Source: Cristatella mucedo (taxonomy: Eukaryota; Bryozoa; Phylactolaemata; Cristatellidae). Taken from it: DNA of 41,000 bases. Position numbers and translations under genes: made by a program. Positions within the stretch are counted from its first letter, which is position 1. Each line of letters opens with the position of its first letter. Location of the stretch: contig WPIO01000023.1 of NCBI GenBank assembly GCA_009760855.2, positions 4,071,501 through 4,112,500 of the forward strand, in the 5' to 3' direction. A model generated the notes under the pieces. It was given only the letters and a program-made list of their open reading frames with translations. It was not told the origin of the DNA and searched no databases. Positions 18,442-29,795 of the stretch are shown piece after piece.

Positions 18442-20480
18442 GGCCGTGCATCAACCGACGTCTTTAAAAGTAGTTTGAAGTTATACTTTGACTCTGGTCT
18501 TGGTTTATTGAGTAGTGGCTAGCTTGACACCCTAAGCCTATGACTTCATGTACATATAGGCGTGTTTGCCACTTCCATTTAGCAGGTGTGCTGAATGTAG
18601 GGGAATCTGCATGTATATACTATCATTAACAGCTAGAATTAGAGCAGCTGCCCTTCTTGATCTGATGTAACGCCGAAGCCAATTAAGCCTTGCTGTTGTC
18701 ACCGCTCGACATTGGCTTGTGTTGATTGCATTTTATCTGAGTGTGCGCTCATTGCTAGCTGCCCGAACTGTTTACCGTTTGCCGATGGACAGACGTATTT
18801 AATTATTGTATTGAACTTGATCTGCAGTTCGTCGTATTGCGCTCTGTCTTTTTTACCTGATCCGCTAAGGTGCTCGAAAATAACCGATCCCCCGTAACAA
18901 CCGAAATGTAGGTGGAATTCGGAATGTGTTGTGAGCTGTAGGATATTCGTGACCAAATTGAAGTTCTTGTAAAAGGCTCACGAGCGACTGCTGCATGTCG
19001 ATTCGGCAGACAGGCGAGACACAGCTAGCTTCTCAAAGTGACTCCAGCTCCGTGGTACGGCGATGAGCACGAATCCTTCAATTAATTCACTCTTAATGTA
19101 GAAAGAAGCTTAATGTAGAAATGTAATGTATGAAATGTGATGCGATGTAGAAAATGTAATTAATGTAGAAAGAAGCTTGGTAAAGCAGTGCGATGTTTTT
19201 TCCAAAATTGTTAAATATATAATCCCACTTAACAGTAGTCTGGTCGGTTAGTCCACTTGTATAGTCTTTTCACAGAGCTGAGGTCACAGCTACTACCAAT
19301 GACCTGGTATGTATGTACGGCAGGCCTCTACACGTGGCCTTAACGCTTATGGGGAGGCATTCGCTATGACCGGACGGCCATAAGTGAACTCGTGTATCTG
19401 CTTGTCCAATCTCTCGATTGTTCCCAGCAGTACGGAGAGTACTGATGAATGAGCAGCAGCTGAGGTTATGGGTGAAGAACTCTTTGCGGGCAACAAAAGC
19501 AGCTTGCACTCTTGGCTGCTACATCTGCCACGTCTTGAGAATCGAGTGCGAATCCTTGCGAAGCCAGTCGCACCGCGTCTAGAGCGTAACAAAATGGTTA
19601 ATGAGACCACATCAAATACTGCTTTAATCAGCTTAGGTATAGGTATAGGTGCTTAAGCTCGCCGAGCTGCTGAGCTGAATGAAAGCTCCCAATGGAGCTC
19701 CGAAAGGGAACAGTTAACAGCGACAGATGCGTCCGGCGTAGTGTAGTGTGTTTGGCTGAACGATTTTGTGAAGCACCACTAATTCCGATATTTTATTTTA
19801 ACACATGGTCAGTGAGGCTTTACTTTTATCTCTTAAGCCAAGACACTTTTCAGCTTAGCGTCAGAGAACTAGGCACTTTTACGCCGGCGACATTTAAAAA
19901 ATGGACGAGACATGTTTGAGCTCTGCTACGACTGTCGGTCACATCAGCAACAAGTGCAGCTTCATTTACGTCTGCTTATGAATGCCACTTTTAAGTGGCC
20001 ACATTGAAAATATGCATAACGATTCGCAAGACTTAGCGTGAATTAGTAGTGTGAATTTTCGTCGAATCTTTTTGGAATGTTGTGGGGCTTACCTTAACCA
20101 TAACATGATCGACCATGAACATGATTTGACGGAAAATTAATCACAGCTTGGAGGTGTAGGTGTTCTTATCCACCGAATGTTTGCGACAGATCTCAAGCAA
20201 AGTTTTGGGGAAACCGTTATAGAAAACGTATATATCGCTTAAATATGGTTTCGGTACAATCATCCGCTATCCAGTAGTAGCTTGGTGGTTTAGTTTTGCT
20301 TAATCGTTTTTATAGCAAGGGTTACAAAAATACGAGGCTAAGCATTCATTCATTGAAGTTTATTTAATACAAAAAGCCTTTCATTTTTCAGCCAGTGGGT
20401 TTGAGGAAGATAAGTGAATGTTCGGCGACATTTAAGTGGGTGAAGACCGCCACCACCATCTCTTACAACGCTGAAGCAGC
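18442..20480. other. MCM2 3' flank, no gene recognised
   Basis: Presumed MCM2 3' UTR followed by intergenic DNA. Nothing coding is convincing on either strand. It holds a small tandem repeat at 19091-19178 and a three-unit taggta run at about 19635-19650. Confidence 0.5.
19091..19178 (+). repeat. Short tandem repeat of a TTAATGTAGAAAG unit
   Basis: The word ttaatgtagaaagaagctt occurs twice and degenerate aatgtagaaa units occur between the two copies. Local slippage-type repeat. Confidence 0.8.
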
Positions 20481-20484
20481 AGCT

Positions 20485-20790
20485 GTTACCGTATCTCCGT
20501 TTAACTTCACAAAGCCACAAGGGTGGTACGCCGGAGTTTTCTATTGCGACCTCGAAGCCCAAGCAGATCTTAGGGCGCATACGGTAGCCAACAGACCTTA
20601 TCTCACACGCAGCAAAGAGAAAGTGAGAAGCTCAAGTGAGTTAGGAGGGCAGTCGAGGAATTGTGCTTCACGGAAGTAGCAGCACACGACGGCTAGAAAG
20701 GATACGCCACATCTGGCAGCAGAAGAGAATATTCCGTTGCGTAAGAATTGTGAAAGCTGAGTTCCGTAGTCTTAGGACAGAACGCATTCT
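20485..20790 (-). mobile_element. LINE family B fragment
   Basis: Minus-orientation copy diverged from those at 10345 and 28168. It is recognisable by catacggtagccaacagacc, the gcagcaaagagaaagtg phrase, and the final ttgcgtaagaattgtg...gagttccgtagtct block. Coding frame destroyed. Confidence 0.78.
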
Positions 20791-20977
20791 CCCGTAAAAT
20801 GCTAATTGCTCTACTCGTAATTTCGCAGTTTTTTATCAACAGTGCCGATCAACTTCGCGTGTATTAAGCAGCTCGTAGAAAGCAGTTATCTCATCGGGAA
20901 AGACGTGGTGCGGAGACGTAGCAATTAGTCTGACTCTCTGTGATTGAATCCTCATCAAAGGAGATAGCTTCAATTAT

Positions 20978-21240
20978 ATTATTCAGATAAATATACAGGT
21001 TCTACTTTACACAGAGGCTATTCAGGTATGTAGTATGCCAATGCACACGGAGATTATTCAGATATATAGTATGCATATAGAGAGGTTTGATTCTATACAC
21101 AGAGGCTACTCAGATATGTGGGATGCATTTTCACACGGAGATTATTCAAACAAATAGAATGCCTACAGATAGGTTCAACTGTAAACAGAGACTATTGAGA
21201 TGTATAGGATGCCTACGCAAAGAGGTTCGATCATGTCAGG
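20978..21240 (+). repeat. Minisatellite, ~87-bp period
   Basis: About two and a half to three degenerate copies of a unit containing cacagaggctattcag.tatgt, then cacacggagattattca, then aggttcgat/aggtttgat. Each unit is itself an imperfect doubling of a ~45-bp half unit. No open frame runs through it. Confidence 0.75.
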
Positions 21241-22270
21241 CGGAGCTATTCGCGAGTGCTTGTAGTGCAAGCCAATGGTCACTCGCCTCCCATTTTATTC
21301 GCGGGTCTTAAGCAGCAGGCAAAAGCGAATGGGCATCAGTGCCGAGCGCATTTTTGTGCCACATCTAATGTGACGATGAAACTTGCATGTTTTAAGGCAT
21401 TTATCCCAGCAGAATATGCATTTGAGTTATCCTGAGAAAGCCGAACTAGTCATGGAACTGACGAACGTCTTCACTGAACAGGCATAGAAAAGCTGTGCCA
21501 CATGTTTTTGCAGGCTAGTTTTATTAAGTAAAAAAGCGCGATATCAATCTTTCTCATTCAATCCACAACCGTATAAAGCTATAGGCATAGACATTCCATC
21601 GTCGGCGAATGGGTGAATTTAGCCTATTCTTTTCCCAATATTCAGGTTATCATATTAAATGGAAACTGTCGGCAAACTTACCGAATACCTGATGACACTC
21701 TTTCATGAAAATTTTGAGGAAGCGTTCTGGAAGTTGAAAAACGCAATGTGACAGAAGCAACAGTGAGTAAGAGTAAGTGAAAAAATTATAAATATGGCCA
21801 TTGTTGTAAGAATGTTGCTGTGGCTCCCAGCCCCATTAAGCATCTCGTAAAATCAGCGCATCAGCCGAACTCCAATCACATAGTTCACATTTTCTTAGAC
21901 AGCTCTTCAACAAACGTACGTCGATGCAGCTAAGTCATTGCTAAAATATGTTCTCGATAACAGTTCTGCATAAATCAGTGCTGATTCAGCACTATTGTAG
22001 GTCCAGCTCATTGATGACTCGCTGTGGTAAAAACGCTGCTATGTAAATAGCTGCCTTGCAGGTATCTCTTAAAGCAGAGAGGTAACACAGATTAACACAC
22101 GCCGGGCTGCTTGTGATGTTGCAGCGCATACGTCACAATGTTGCTCAGTAGGAGAGTTCCTGCGGTACAATTTAGTCAGACAGTATAGAGATTAACTGTT
22201 TTTGCACGTCCACATCCCTGAGAACCCCCAGACTAAAGTAAAGTAAAGGCTAGCCGATTTAACAGCCTTA
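21241..22270. other. Intergenic, nothing recognised
   Basis: AT-rich sequence with stops in all frames and no match to the repeat families found elsewhere in the window. Confidence 0.5.
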
Positions 22271-22273
22271 TAA

Positions 22274-22404
22274 ATGTAGCGGCAAGAGCGCCTCAATGGC
22301 CATCACTGCCACTTGCAGCGGGCACTACAGGATTGGTCGCTGTTTGACTCGAACCCACGACTTGGGTCGTGAAGTGCGAGCACCTTACCCCTGAGTTAGG
22401 TGGA
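22274..22404 (-). mobile_element. SINE family D-like copy, diverged
   Basis: Minus-orientation tRNA-headed element. The head is near 22350-22404 (A-box-like TAAGGTGCTCG and B-box-like GTCGTGGGTTCGAGTC when read on the minus strand). The body has ccatcactgccacttgcagc and gcggcaagagcgcctc, matching the 32546 and 35215 copies. Confidence 0.75.
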
Positions 22405-22589
22405 ATCTAGATAAGGCATCTAGATAAGTGCATACATGCCAACTGACCTTTGTGAGATTGGCATCTGCTTTCATAAGCGAACTACCGTAGATAATGAACA
22501 CAAGCCAGTTTAGTCTGCATAGCTAGCATGGCCAGGCCCCAAAGCTTTCCGAGGTCAAACAGCACTATTTGTGTGTCTGATTTATATAG

Positions 22590-22710
22590 AATTCCTTTGT
22601 ATAACGCCATAAGAAAACCTACTTTCTATATGGGTGCTTTACATATGGCGCACGGATCGAGCCCACGATCTTGATCGTTCAAGCCGAGCGTTTTGCCTCT
22701 GGGCCAGATC
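22590..22710 (-). mobile_element. SINE family C copy, diverged
   Basis: Minus orientation. Right part: B-box-like segment (gatcgagcccacgatc on the plus strand) and a decayed A box. Left part: the LINE-like stem-loop tail (tttgtataacgcc...gggtgctttacatatg). Compare the better copies at 29796 and 37593. Confidence 0.72.
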
Positions 22711-23320
22711 AGACCTTATGGATTTAAGTCTGACAGAAAACGTAACGTAATACGTACGAACCTCGTCGATCAATTAGCGATCGCAGCACTCGTCCGAGAT
22801 TGGAGCGGATTTCTGGGGCGCTCTCATGGGCCCTCCTATAATATAATGTATGCACGCATTCGCTGCAGAGCATGCACTTTCGGTTGTTGTCTATAGCCTA
22901 GCGGCATTCTCGAATCCACGACCTCGAGACCCTATTGTAACAGTAACCGTGTGGGTATCGGGATTACTCCTAGCCTTAGGAAGGGTGACCATGAAAAGAA
23001 AATCAAAGCGCAGAGGATTTGCATTCGCAGACACAGTACAGTAAGATGTTTTAGTAAACGTTTTCATTGGGGTGATTCCATCAAAACAGATCCACCATTT
23101 TATTCTTTGGCGGCCATAAATACGCCATAGCCATGTATCGCCGAAATGGCATTGGCTTAATTTTAGCGAAAACAAAAACTGTTCGGCGGGCAAAAACTCC
23201 TTTGGTCCTGGAGCAGTGAGCCAGTGAGGAGCACCAGTGTGGTGAGAGTGCAAAGAGCTTAAGAGCGAGCCAGGAAGCTCTGGGACCAGCGGCGGCGATT
23301 CGGCCTTTAGAATGACCCAT
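22711..23320. other. Intergenic, nothing firm
   Basis: An isolated tRNA-like B-box piece on the minus strand (cattctcgaatccacgacc at about 22905-22925) may be a SINE scrap. The remaining sequence has no recognisable gene. Confidence 0.4.
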
Positions 23321-23383
23321 AATACATTTGATAAAGCGCCCTCAGAGAACTCAATCTCTTTCTAGGCGCTTTACAATTGTTGC
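23321..23383 (-). mobile_element. LINE family A 3' tail only
   Basis: Minus-orientation stem-loop with consensus arms (aaagcgccctcagagaac ... tctaggcgcttta) and almost no other element sequence. The (AAT)n is reduced to cataata. Confidence 0.85.
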
Positions 23384-24149
23384 AGACAGCACCGAGATCC
23401 AATACCAGACGGGCTTGCCATGATTGGTGTTTACTCTGTCCCGATAACATCGTCGTCATCTAGGACTTCCACAGCTCGTAAGTGACACGAGTTAATAAGT
23501 GTCGAAGTCCACCTGATGGCCTCGCGACTTCTAACCGGCTGCCTCGAAGCAATGCCTCACGGATCCTGCCCCCTCCCCCAAGTAAAAGGGCAGGCTTGGG
23601 GCAGCTGGATGACCCCCAGCCGGCCGTCTCGCATGTCAACCGCTATGGGCTAAAGAATCCTACCAGGGAAAGCTGTTCATGAGGACGACACAAGGCTTCG
23701 CCTTGGATACACCAGACTTCTAGCAGCCATAAGAGTGCAAGACAGCATCACTCGAAGATCTAAAATCTTGGCTTTCGTTTCTAATTCGACGATGACTCGC
23801 AGCTCTGTTGTCTCCGTCTACCCTTGTAAGTCCGCATCCGACTCGCCCTGTTGCCTACATTGACGAAATTCGCGATTGAATGGCGACAAACTTCCCGGAG
23901 CTCAACTCCTGGAGCAATGAGACCTGCTTTATGAGAGCTTAACTCCTGGAGGATGAGACCAGCCGTCATGTGCAAATGTGGTGGTACACAAGAAATTTGA
24001 AATACGTAGCCCCTAAGATCAGTAAAACTAGCATCGCACCCATGACCTCGGCCCGTAATCTAGGCGAACTCTTTTAAAATGGCTTATTATTAGATGAGTG
24101 CGTTTACTTCTTTGTCAAGTCAGCTTACCGACAGCTAAAAAACACGGTT
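23384..24149. other. Intergenic, unclassified
   Basis: Contains an open stretch at 23482-23682 on the plus strand (residues such as NRLPRSN and NRYGLKNPTRESCS). It is followed by a stop and gaggacgacacaaggcttcgcc. The wording reminds me of leader sequences of some RTE-type LINEs, but I cannot support that from the window. No splice context or domain. Confidence 0.3.
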
Positions 24150-24432
24150 AAAAGCAGGACCTGATTGGATAAGAGTATAAACCACTTTGTGACATCTCAT
24201 CTAGATTACTGTAAGTCCTTTTACTCAAGGCCCCAGCCAGTGCCCTTAATCGTCTGCTACTTGCTAAAAACTCAGCAGCTCGTCAGGTAGGTTGTCAGCA
24301 GCGTTACAACCATGTCACACCACTTCTTTGGAAGCTCTACTGGCTTCTTTTCAAGCATTAAATAAATTTCAGGATCCCCCAGTTTAGCTTACAAGTGACT
24401 TCACTCGCTTGCACCAGCCTTCGGTCTATTAC
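24150..24432 (+). mobile_element. Older LINE relic interrupted by a family A insertion
   Basis: Reads TSHLDYCKS in a broken frame near 24195-24220, the LDYCN motif found C-terminal to the reverse transcriptase in CR1/L2-type LINEs. A matching C-terminal piece (RVPHTKLKPLSDRALSSFGP) resumes at about 24850, after the family A copy. Confidence 0.6.
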
Positions 24433-24795
24433 ATTTAGTTCGTATGCTCCCAAAGCCTAGAACTCACTCCCGACTTGCGTCAGAACATCCCCTGACTTGA
24501 CCACATTTAAAAAGAACTTAAAAACACACCTATTTAGGACAGCATTTAGCGGGTCCCTGTGATTCGTCCTACATGTGCTAATTCGTGCTGACACTGGCAT
24601 GCTGCCACTAACCACATTTGCATGCTGACCCTGTGCATGTCACCCCTAACCATGTTATTCATGTTGTTTGTTTATCAAGCATGATATTACTCACCATTCA
24701 ATTGCATTTCCCATTGCAGCTAATGTAAAGCGCCTAGAAAGAGATTGAGCTCTCCAAGGGCGCTTTATCAAGTGCATTATAATTATTATTATTTG
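24433..24795 (+). mobile_element. LINE family A, short recent copy
   Basis: Very similar to 2878-3247 and starts within the same codons (tcgtatgctcccaaagcc). It carries the end of the coding region (FKKNLKTHL-like), the 3' untranslated region, the intact stem-loop and (ATT)n. It appears to be inserted into an older LINE. Confidence 0.88.
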
Positions 24796-24930
24796 CTCCC
24801 AGTGTCTCTCACGCCACCTGCTCCTCAGCCAGCATATTATCGTCTAAACGTACCTCACACTAAATTGAAACCTCTTAGTGATCGAGCCCTCAGCTCGTTT
24901 GGACCCAAGTTTGTAACTCGCTTCTACATA
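24796..24930 (+). mobile_element. Older LINE relic, C-terminal piece
   Basis: Open frame with PAYYRLNVPHTKLKPLSDRA, then LSSFGPKFV, an equivalent of the GDRAFSSAGP block but from a different, older family. Continues the relic at 24150-24432. Confidence 0.6.
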
Positions 24931-25214
24931 TAGCCACTACCTTCAATAACTTTGCATCATTCAAGTTTTAGCTAAATAAGCAGCCAAGGTCCAGCCAGCT
25001 TTCTATTCACCCCAGAAAACTTGTCTGAGAAACGGCTCCGGTTCGCATGATTAGTGCACGTTACTAACCAGAGGTGGTGCTAACCGGTAGCCTCGAGCGT
25101 CTTCGCGTCAGTCGGTTAGATATCTCCACTTTAATATGCTGGCATGAGCGTGATGCTTTTTCATGCTTGATACCGTGCAAGCAATCGCAAACCATAGATG
25201 TTCTGATTTCTTGC

Positions 25215-25300
25215 TTCTGGTTTCAGCAGCTAGATAGAGATTCGGTTCTCTTAGGGCACTACACAAATGACGCATATGTATATCATTACTATTTTTTATT
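25215..25300 (+). mobile_element. Decayed LINE family A tail
   Basis: tagatagagattcggttctcttagggcac is a degenerate version of the stem-loop, followed by AT-rich sequence with attacta/tattatt remnants. Confidence 0.5.
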
Positions 25301-25539
25301 ACACACCATTTTCGCGCTTAACGTGCTTGGTCGTATATGCTAAGCTTTGTTTTACTGCTTTGATTTGTATCTATTGCTTAGACCATTGAGTTTTATCGTT
25401 TGCTGAAATTCTGCTTGCTGGCGGCCTCGGGGCCGTCCTCAGTGATCAGCGATCTGTAATAAATCAAGCCTGCCTACTTCCAGCTACATAACACTGCTAC
25501 AATTCGGGCTTATTTAGACAGGGATATCACATTTAAGCT

Positions 25540-26181
25540 AGTCCACTTATTTGTGACATCCCCTCTGGTGCAAAAGTCTGCAGCTAGGCTTATCTGTCGT
25601 GAGCGTCGCAGCTGCCACATCACACCGCTTCTCGCCGACCTGCACTGGCTACCAGTCAAGCAACGCATCGATTTCAAGGTTTTGTCGCTCACTTTATGTC
25701 CCTTCATTCTTTGGCCCCAGCCTATCTATCAGATCTACTCCTCCACCAAGCCAAACGTCGTACCACCCGCTTTTCGGAATCTAACTGTGTACCTATATCT
25801 CGTACAAACCTCAAATCCTTTGGAGACCGTGCCTTTAATTCGTATGCTCCCAAAGCCTGGAACTCACTTCCGACTACCAGCATGACATCTACCTGTCCTT
25901 ATTAAAAAAAGACTAAAAACGCAGCTATTTATCACAGCATTTAGTGGGTCCCTGTGGTTCGACCTTCCATGTGTTTATGCTTGCTGACACTGTGCATGCT
26001 GCCACTAAACACACTTGCAAGCTGACCGTGTGCGTGTCACCGATAACCGCATTATTCTTGCTTATTGAGCATGCTACCATTAACCATTCGATCGTACTTC
26101 CTTTGCAGCGAATGTATATCGCCCCGAAAAAAGATTTGAGTTCTCTGAGGGCGCTTTATCAAGTATGTTATTATTATTCTT
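25540..26181 (+). mobile_element. LINE family A, longer 3' fragment
   Basis: Carries more of the C-terminal coding region than other plus copies: SAARLICRERRSCHITPLLA, then DLHWLPVKQRIDFKVLSLT at 25570-25700. After a frameshift it continues SLAPAYLSDLLLHQAKRRT and [18 protein letters not shown]. It ends with the stem-loop and a short ATT tail. Inactive: frameshifted and lacking the reverse transcriptase. Confidence 0.9.
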
Positions 26182-26219
26182 ATAAACCAAGAACGCAAAC
26201 TTCCTCACGTCTCCGAAAT

Positions 26220-26586
26220 TAAACGGATAGCAAAATCGAGAAGTTTTCGCTTTGGCCTGGTTTTCGCTCTAGAAAGTGTAGCGACCCACTGTCCGAGGTG
26301 AGCGTTAGACCTGCCTCTCACAAGTAGTCTCGGAGTCCTGCGCCGGCTAGGATCCCCGGGTGCCTAGACGGCCCGCTGCAGGGGTGCCGGCCTTTTCACT
26401 CTCTCCTCAGATCTCTGCAGGGCGGCGGCGGCAAGTTAGCCTTTCTCTTTCCGCTCTCTCGAACAGCTCCGGCAGTGTCCACCCTTGCTGAGCTGCTCTT
26501 CGCAGGACTGCAGGGAGCTCGCTCGTGTGCGACTCCCCGTGTGACCTGCGAACCTCACAACAAAGCGACCTGGCTTCAAGGGTGCT
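26220..26586 (+). promoter_or_regulatory. GC/CpG-rich patch upstream of an orphan exon
   Basis: This stretch is far richer in G, C and CG dinucleotides than the AT-rich flanks and contains ggcggcggcggc-like runs at about 26420-26432. Together with the ORF and donor that follow, it looks like a promoter and 5' UTR. No TATA box or specific site is claimed. Confidence 0.4.
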
Positions 26587-26716
26587 ATGGAAAGTCGGTC
26601 TGATTTATACTTACATATTTTTCGCGAGGAGGCACGTCGGCTGCAGCTGCGGCCACGGAGCGAAAACCTGCAGCTTGACGACGCCCGTTATCTAGCTTCA
26701 GCCGCTTTGTTGCAGA
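26587..26716 (+). CDS. Candidate first coding exon of an unidentified gene
   Basis: An ATG opens a 43-codon frame (MESRSDLYLHIFREEARRLQ and on to YLASAALLQ). The frame stays open for two more codons, but a consensus donor GTGAGT lies at 26717, just before the stop. The peptide is charged and probably helical. I do not recognise its family. The exon sits at the 3' edge of a GC-rich patch, as first exons often do. No following exon was found downstream. It may be a real gene whose next exon I missed, or a chance ORF. Confidence 0.4.
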
Positions 26717-27735
26717 GTGAGTGACTGGGATGCGGTCGACCGCCCCGCAAAAGTCAGTCGGCTGCTCGCTGACCGCTGGTCATCAATGAACGGCCACAAA
26801 CTCGTGGTGGAGCTGGTCGGAGGCTAGCCACCTAGCGGCTGCTGCTCGGTTAACTCTCGCTGGCCCCTGTAGTTATGAATTGCTACAAGCGATCCTAAGC
26901 ACTCATTTTCGCAGGCCGGATAGGCAGGGAGATTTAATGATTAATAAGAAACTAAATTACTGTTACGAAAGCTGTCGCCCCAGGTTTGACAGCAGTTTTG
27001 CAATAACCCACGTATATACATATACATATATACACACACACACAAACATACCCATACAGGATTCAAACCCATGACCTAGGTCGCGAAGAGCAAGCACCCT
27101 CCCTCCTGGGCTATCAGCCCTCAGAATTTTCGGCTAAGACTGAGTAACCATTAACACCGAGAAGAGTTCTGGGTGTATTTACACAGGCGCTCGTACTTTT
27201 AATTTATCTTTAAATGAAGCCCAAAGAACATATAAAGCCTCTTGGCCATCAAGAGCTAAGCAGCCAGAGTGCTCTCGCGAACCCGACCATATTTTATCAT
27301 CTAAAAAGTTGTCTAAACTTTTTGCAAGTACTAAACAATAACGCCAGCTGGCCTGTGAAACAAATATCCTTTATTGCGAGATGCTGCATCAGCTTGTATG
27401 TAGTCGTGCAGCGATAGTACGTCTGGAGTACTTTTGAGCATGGCAATGGCATTGCTGGGGCATTTCTCAGCTTGCAATCTCATCCCATGCACCCCAAAGA
27501 CTCTGTGTGTGTATCTGAGTGGGCTTGCACGTACTTGCCTACGCCTACCTGTAAGCACACAAGGCCATTAGGATATGCAAGTCTTGTGCCGGTGGTCTTC
27601 CCACAGCTTTCTCTCTCTCTCTCGGCCCCGATACTTTCGGTTTTTAGAGGGGGGCAGTGTAAAGACTGGCAAAGTGGGCAGTGCAAAGTAAAGACTGGCG
27701 ATTCAACAAAATCAATTTTACAGGTATAACTTACG
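26717..27735. other. Non-coding stretch after the orphan exon
   Basis: Contains an AC/AT microsatellite at about 27012-27048, a tRNA-like SINE scrap at 27058-27122 and a CT run at 27609-27623. No exon recognised. Confidence 0.4.
27058..27122 (-). mobile_element. tRNA-like SINE head
   Basis: Minus-strand A-box-like (CTGATAGCCCAGGAGGGAGG) and B-box-like (TCATGGGTTTGAATCC) segments with spacing like SINE families C and D. The body cannot be assigned. Acceptor stem pairing is absent, so not a tRNA gene. Confidence 0.6.
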
Positions 27736-27860
27736 GGCTTCCAGCTCAGGACGGCTGGAAAGAAAGTACCCATAGTCACAAGCAGGGGAGATTATCCTCG
27801 TTTCGAAAGAATTATGGCAGTGAGTTCATTAGTCTTAGAAATGCAATGCAAAAGCTTCTT
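27735..27860 (-). mobile_element. Diverged LINE family B scrap
   Basis: agctcaggacggctggaaag, then catagtca.aagcaggggagattat and a tatggcagtgagttc...tagtctta block, parallel to 28360-28455 of the next copy. Confidence 0.6.
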
Positions 27861-28167
27861 ACCCTAGCACTCTCTCGAGGGAGAGAACGAGAAGAGAACA
27901 AGTGTCCTGACCTGTGGAGAAGGGGAGGCTGTGACGGCTGTAACAGTTCAACCAGTTCAGGTAGTGAGGAGCTAGGTTTCTGGGTCGGAGCAAGAACGTT
28001 GGTTCGCATCAGCTGATCAACCGGAAGCCAGGGCAGCTCCATTAGCAAGGGGGCAACTGACTGAATTTGTTGGTTTTCAAGAGCAATCGAGTATACTTAG
28101 CAAGAAAACACTGTAGAGGCTTAGTGGCTATTTCGGAACCCAGCCGATACTAAGTTAAATAATGCAA

Positions 28168-28525
28168 TGTAATATATCTCCGTCTGCAACTCCACAAAGA
28201 CTGTGGGTGTTACGCAGAAGAGTTTTGTATAGCGCACTCACAGCCTAAGCGGCTTTCGGTATGTATTCGGTAGGCAACAGACTTCGTCTCACGAAACAAA
28301 GAGAAATTGGGAAGCATAGCAGAGTCAGGAGAGAAGTTATGGTAGTGAGTAGCATGGAAGTAGCAGCTCAGGACCTCTGAAAAGGATGAGCCATAGTCGG
28401 CAGCAAGAGAGTAGTTGTTGCCTAAGAATTGTGGAAGCGAGTTCCACAGTCTAGGACCTGCAGAGTTAAAGCTTCTGTCGCCAACGATCTTTAAGCGGAG
28501 GAATGGAACAAGTTTAGCCATTGCA
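28168..28525 (-). mobile_element. LINE family B 3' end
   Basis: Minus orientation. The open frame at 28210-28521 has PFLRLKIVGDRSFNSAGPRL, then WNSLPQFLG, ending [11 protein letters not shown]. The GTAAC...GTTAC hairpin region lies at the left end. The coding end is nearly intact, but the element is 5'-truncated. Confidence 0.88.
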
Positions 28526-29795
28526 GTTAGTGGCCCTCAATCTTGCACAGAGATCGAAGATGATTGGCTGTGTAGGCACTCCGATAAAAGACTTGTGAAC
28601 GCCTAGGTCGTCAAGGGCAGTGTCAATCACTTTCGATGATGTTTCCGGCAGCAGGCACGTTTATAGTCACGGACTTTGGATAATGATGTTCTTCTGACTA
28701 GCATATTGAACTTAGTTTGGTAAGCAACACTGGGTGAGTTGAGAATCGGGTTTCCGAAGCAAAGCCATAGCAACAATTGTCAAAGATAACTGCATTCTAC
28801 ATATGAAAATCCAAAATAGAAGTTTCGTTGTCACACTACATGCCCATGAACATCACCGTAGCTGTACTTTTGATGACGCGATAGCAAGGTGGACACTACA
28901 GTAGCCTTAGAAGCAATGCCAGTCCAAAGGCCACACATGCAGAGATATTGTTCAACGCGGGTACATGTCTTGCTCAAGCAGTAGAATGGACATTGAAGCT
29001 GCAGACGGTAGGTGCCCGAAAGCCAACAATTTGGCAGGTCTAGCATTTAGCCATACGTCGCCTCAGGTCTAGTAACCGGGCAGAGCACAAGGCTCGTGTC
29101 AGCTGGAAGCGTCTGCTTCCACTAGCATTTCGTGGCGTTAAAGGTGAAATGTCAATGGCTAAGACAGATGTACAGAGAGCACTAGCCAGCCGTCCTGGTG
29201 CCAGTGCAACCAAATGCGGTATATAAAAAACTCCTGTATTAGGGAAGTAGATGCAGACGTCAGCACTGGCAGCTAGCAGCAGCCTGGGAGCACTAGTCAG
29301 GTAGCAGTTGTTCGAACGCTGCATCCTGTTAACAACTTCTATTTCACATGGCCATTACACCCAACTGTGGAGGACTAGGACAGTGCCGATGACGTATAAT
29401 TCTATTTACCCTTTATAATTCTATAAACCCGGTACTCAAGCAAAGTTCCAGCAACTAGTACCGCTTTATACAATTGGAATTTCTAAAGTGTGTGGTATAG
29501 TTGGTAAGCTGTGCACTCCTAAATACAATGCTAAATATGTAAACACAACATTGGCACACCCTATACACGATAATCTATGCATAATATGTCACATGCGGTA
29601 CTAACTCAAAAAAATCCACACACCCTGGGGATCGAGATATAACCTCAGATTTTTCTGCTGTTTCACGGACTGCTGGCCAACACAATTTTATCCGAAAACG
29701 GCAACCGTTTCAGAGCCTGCACAAAACCACCAAATAAACTAACTGCAACTTTTTTGCACCTAGCAGGCTGACAAAGCTAGGAGCATGCACAGTTA
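28526..29795. other. Intergenic, nothing recognised
   Basis: Low-complexity-free DNA with stops in all frames. No domain, repeat-family match or RNA gene was seen. Confidence 0.45.

Noticed and set aside
18442-19300. MCM2 polyadenylation site
   Set aside because: No AATAAA or ATTAAA in a sensible position was found, so no terminator is claimed.
20978-21240. CRISPR-like array (repeats with spacers)
   Set aside because: Animal genome, degenerate ~87-bp units without short conserved repeats separated by unique spacers. It is a minisatellite.
23482-23682. 66-codon plus-strand frame
   Set aside because: No splice context, no recognised domain and wording suggestive of a LINE leader, but unsupported; listed only as unclassified.
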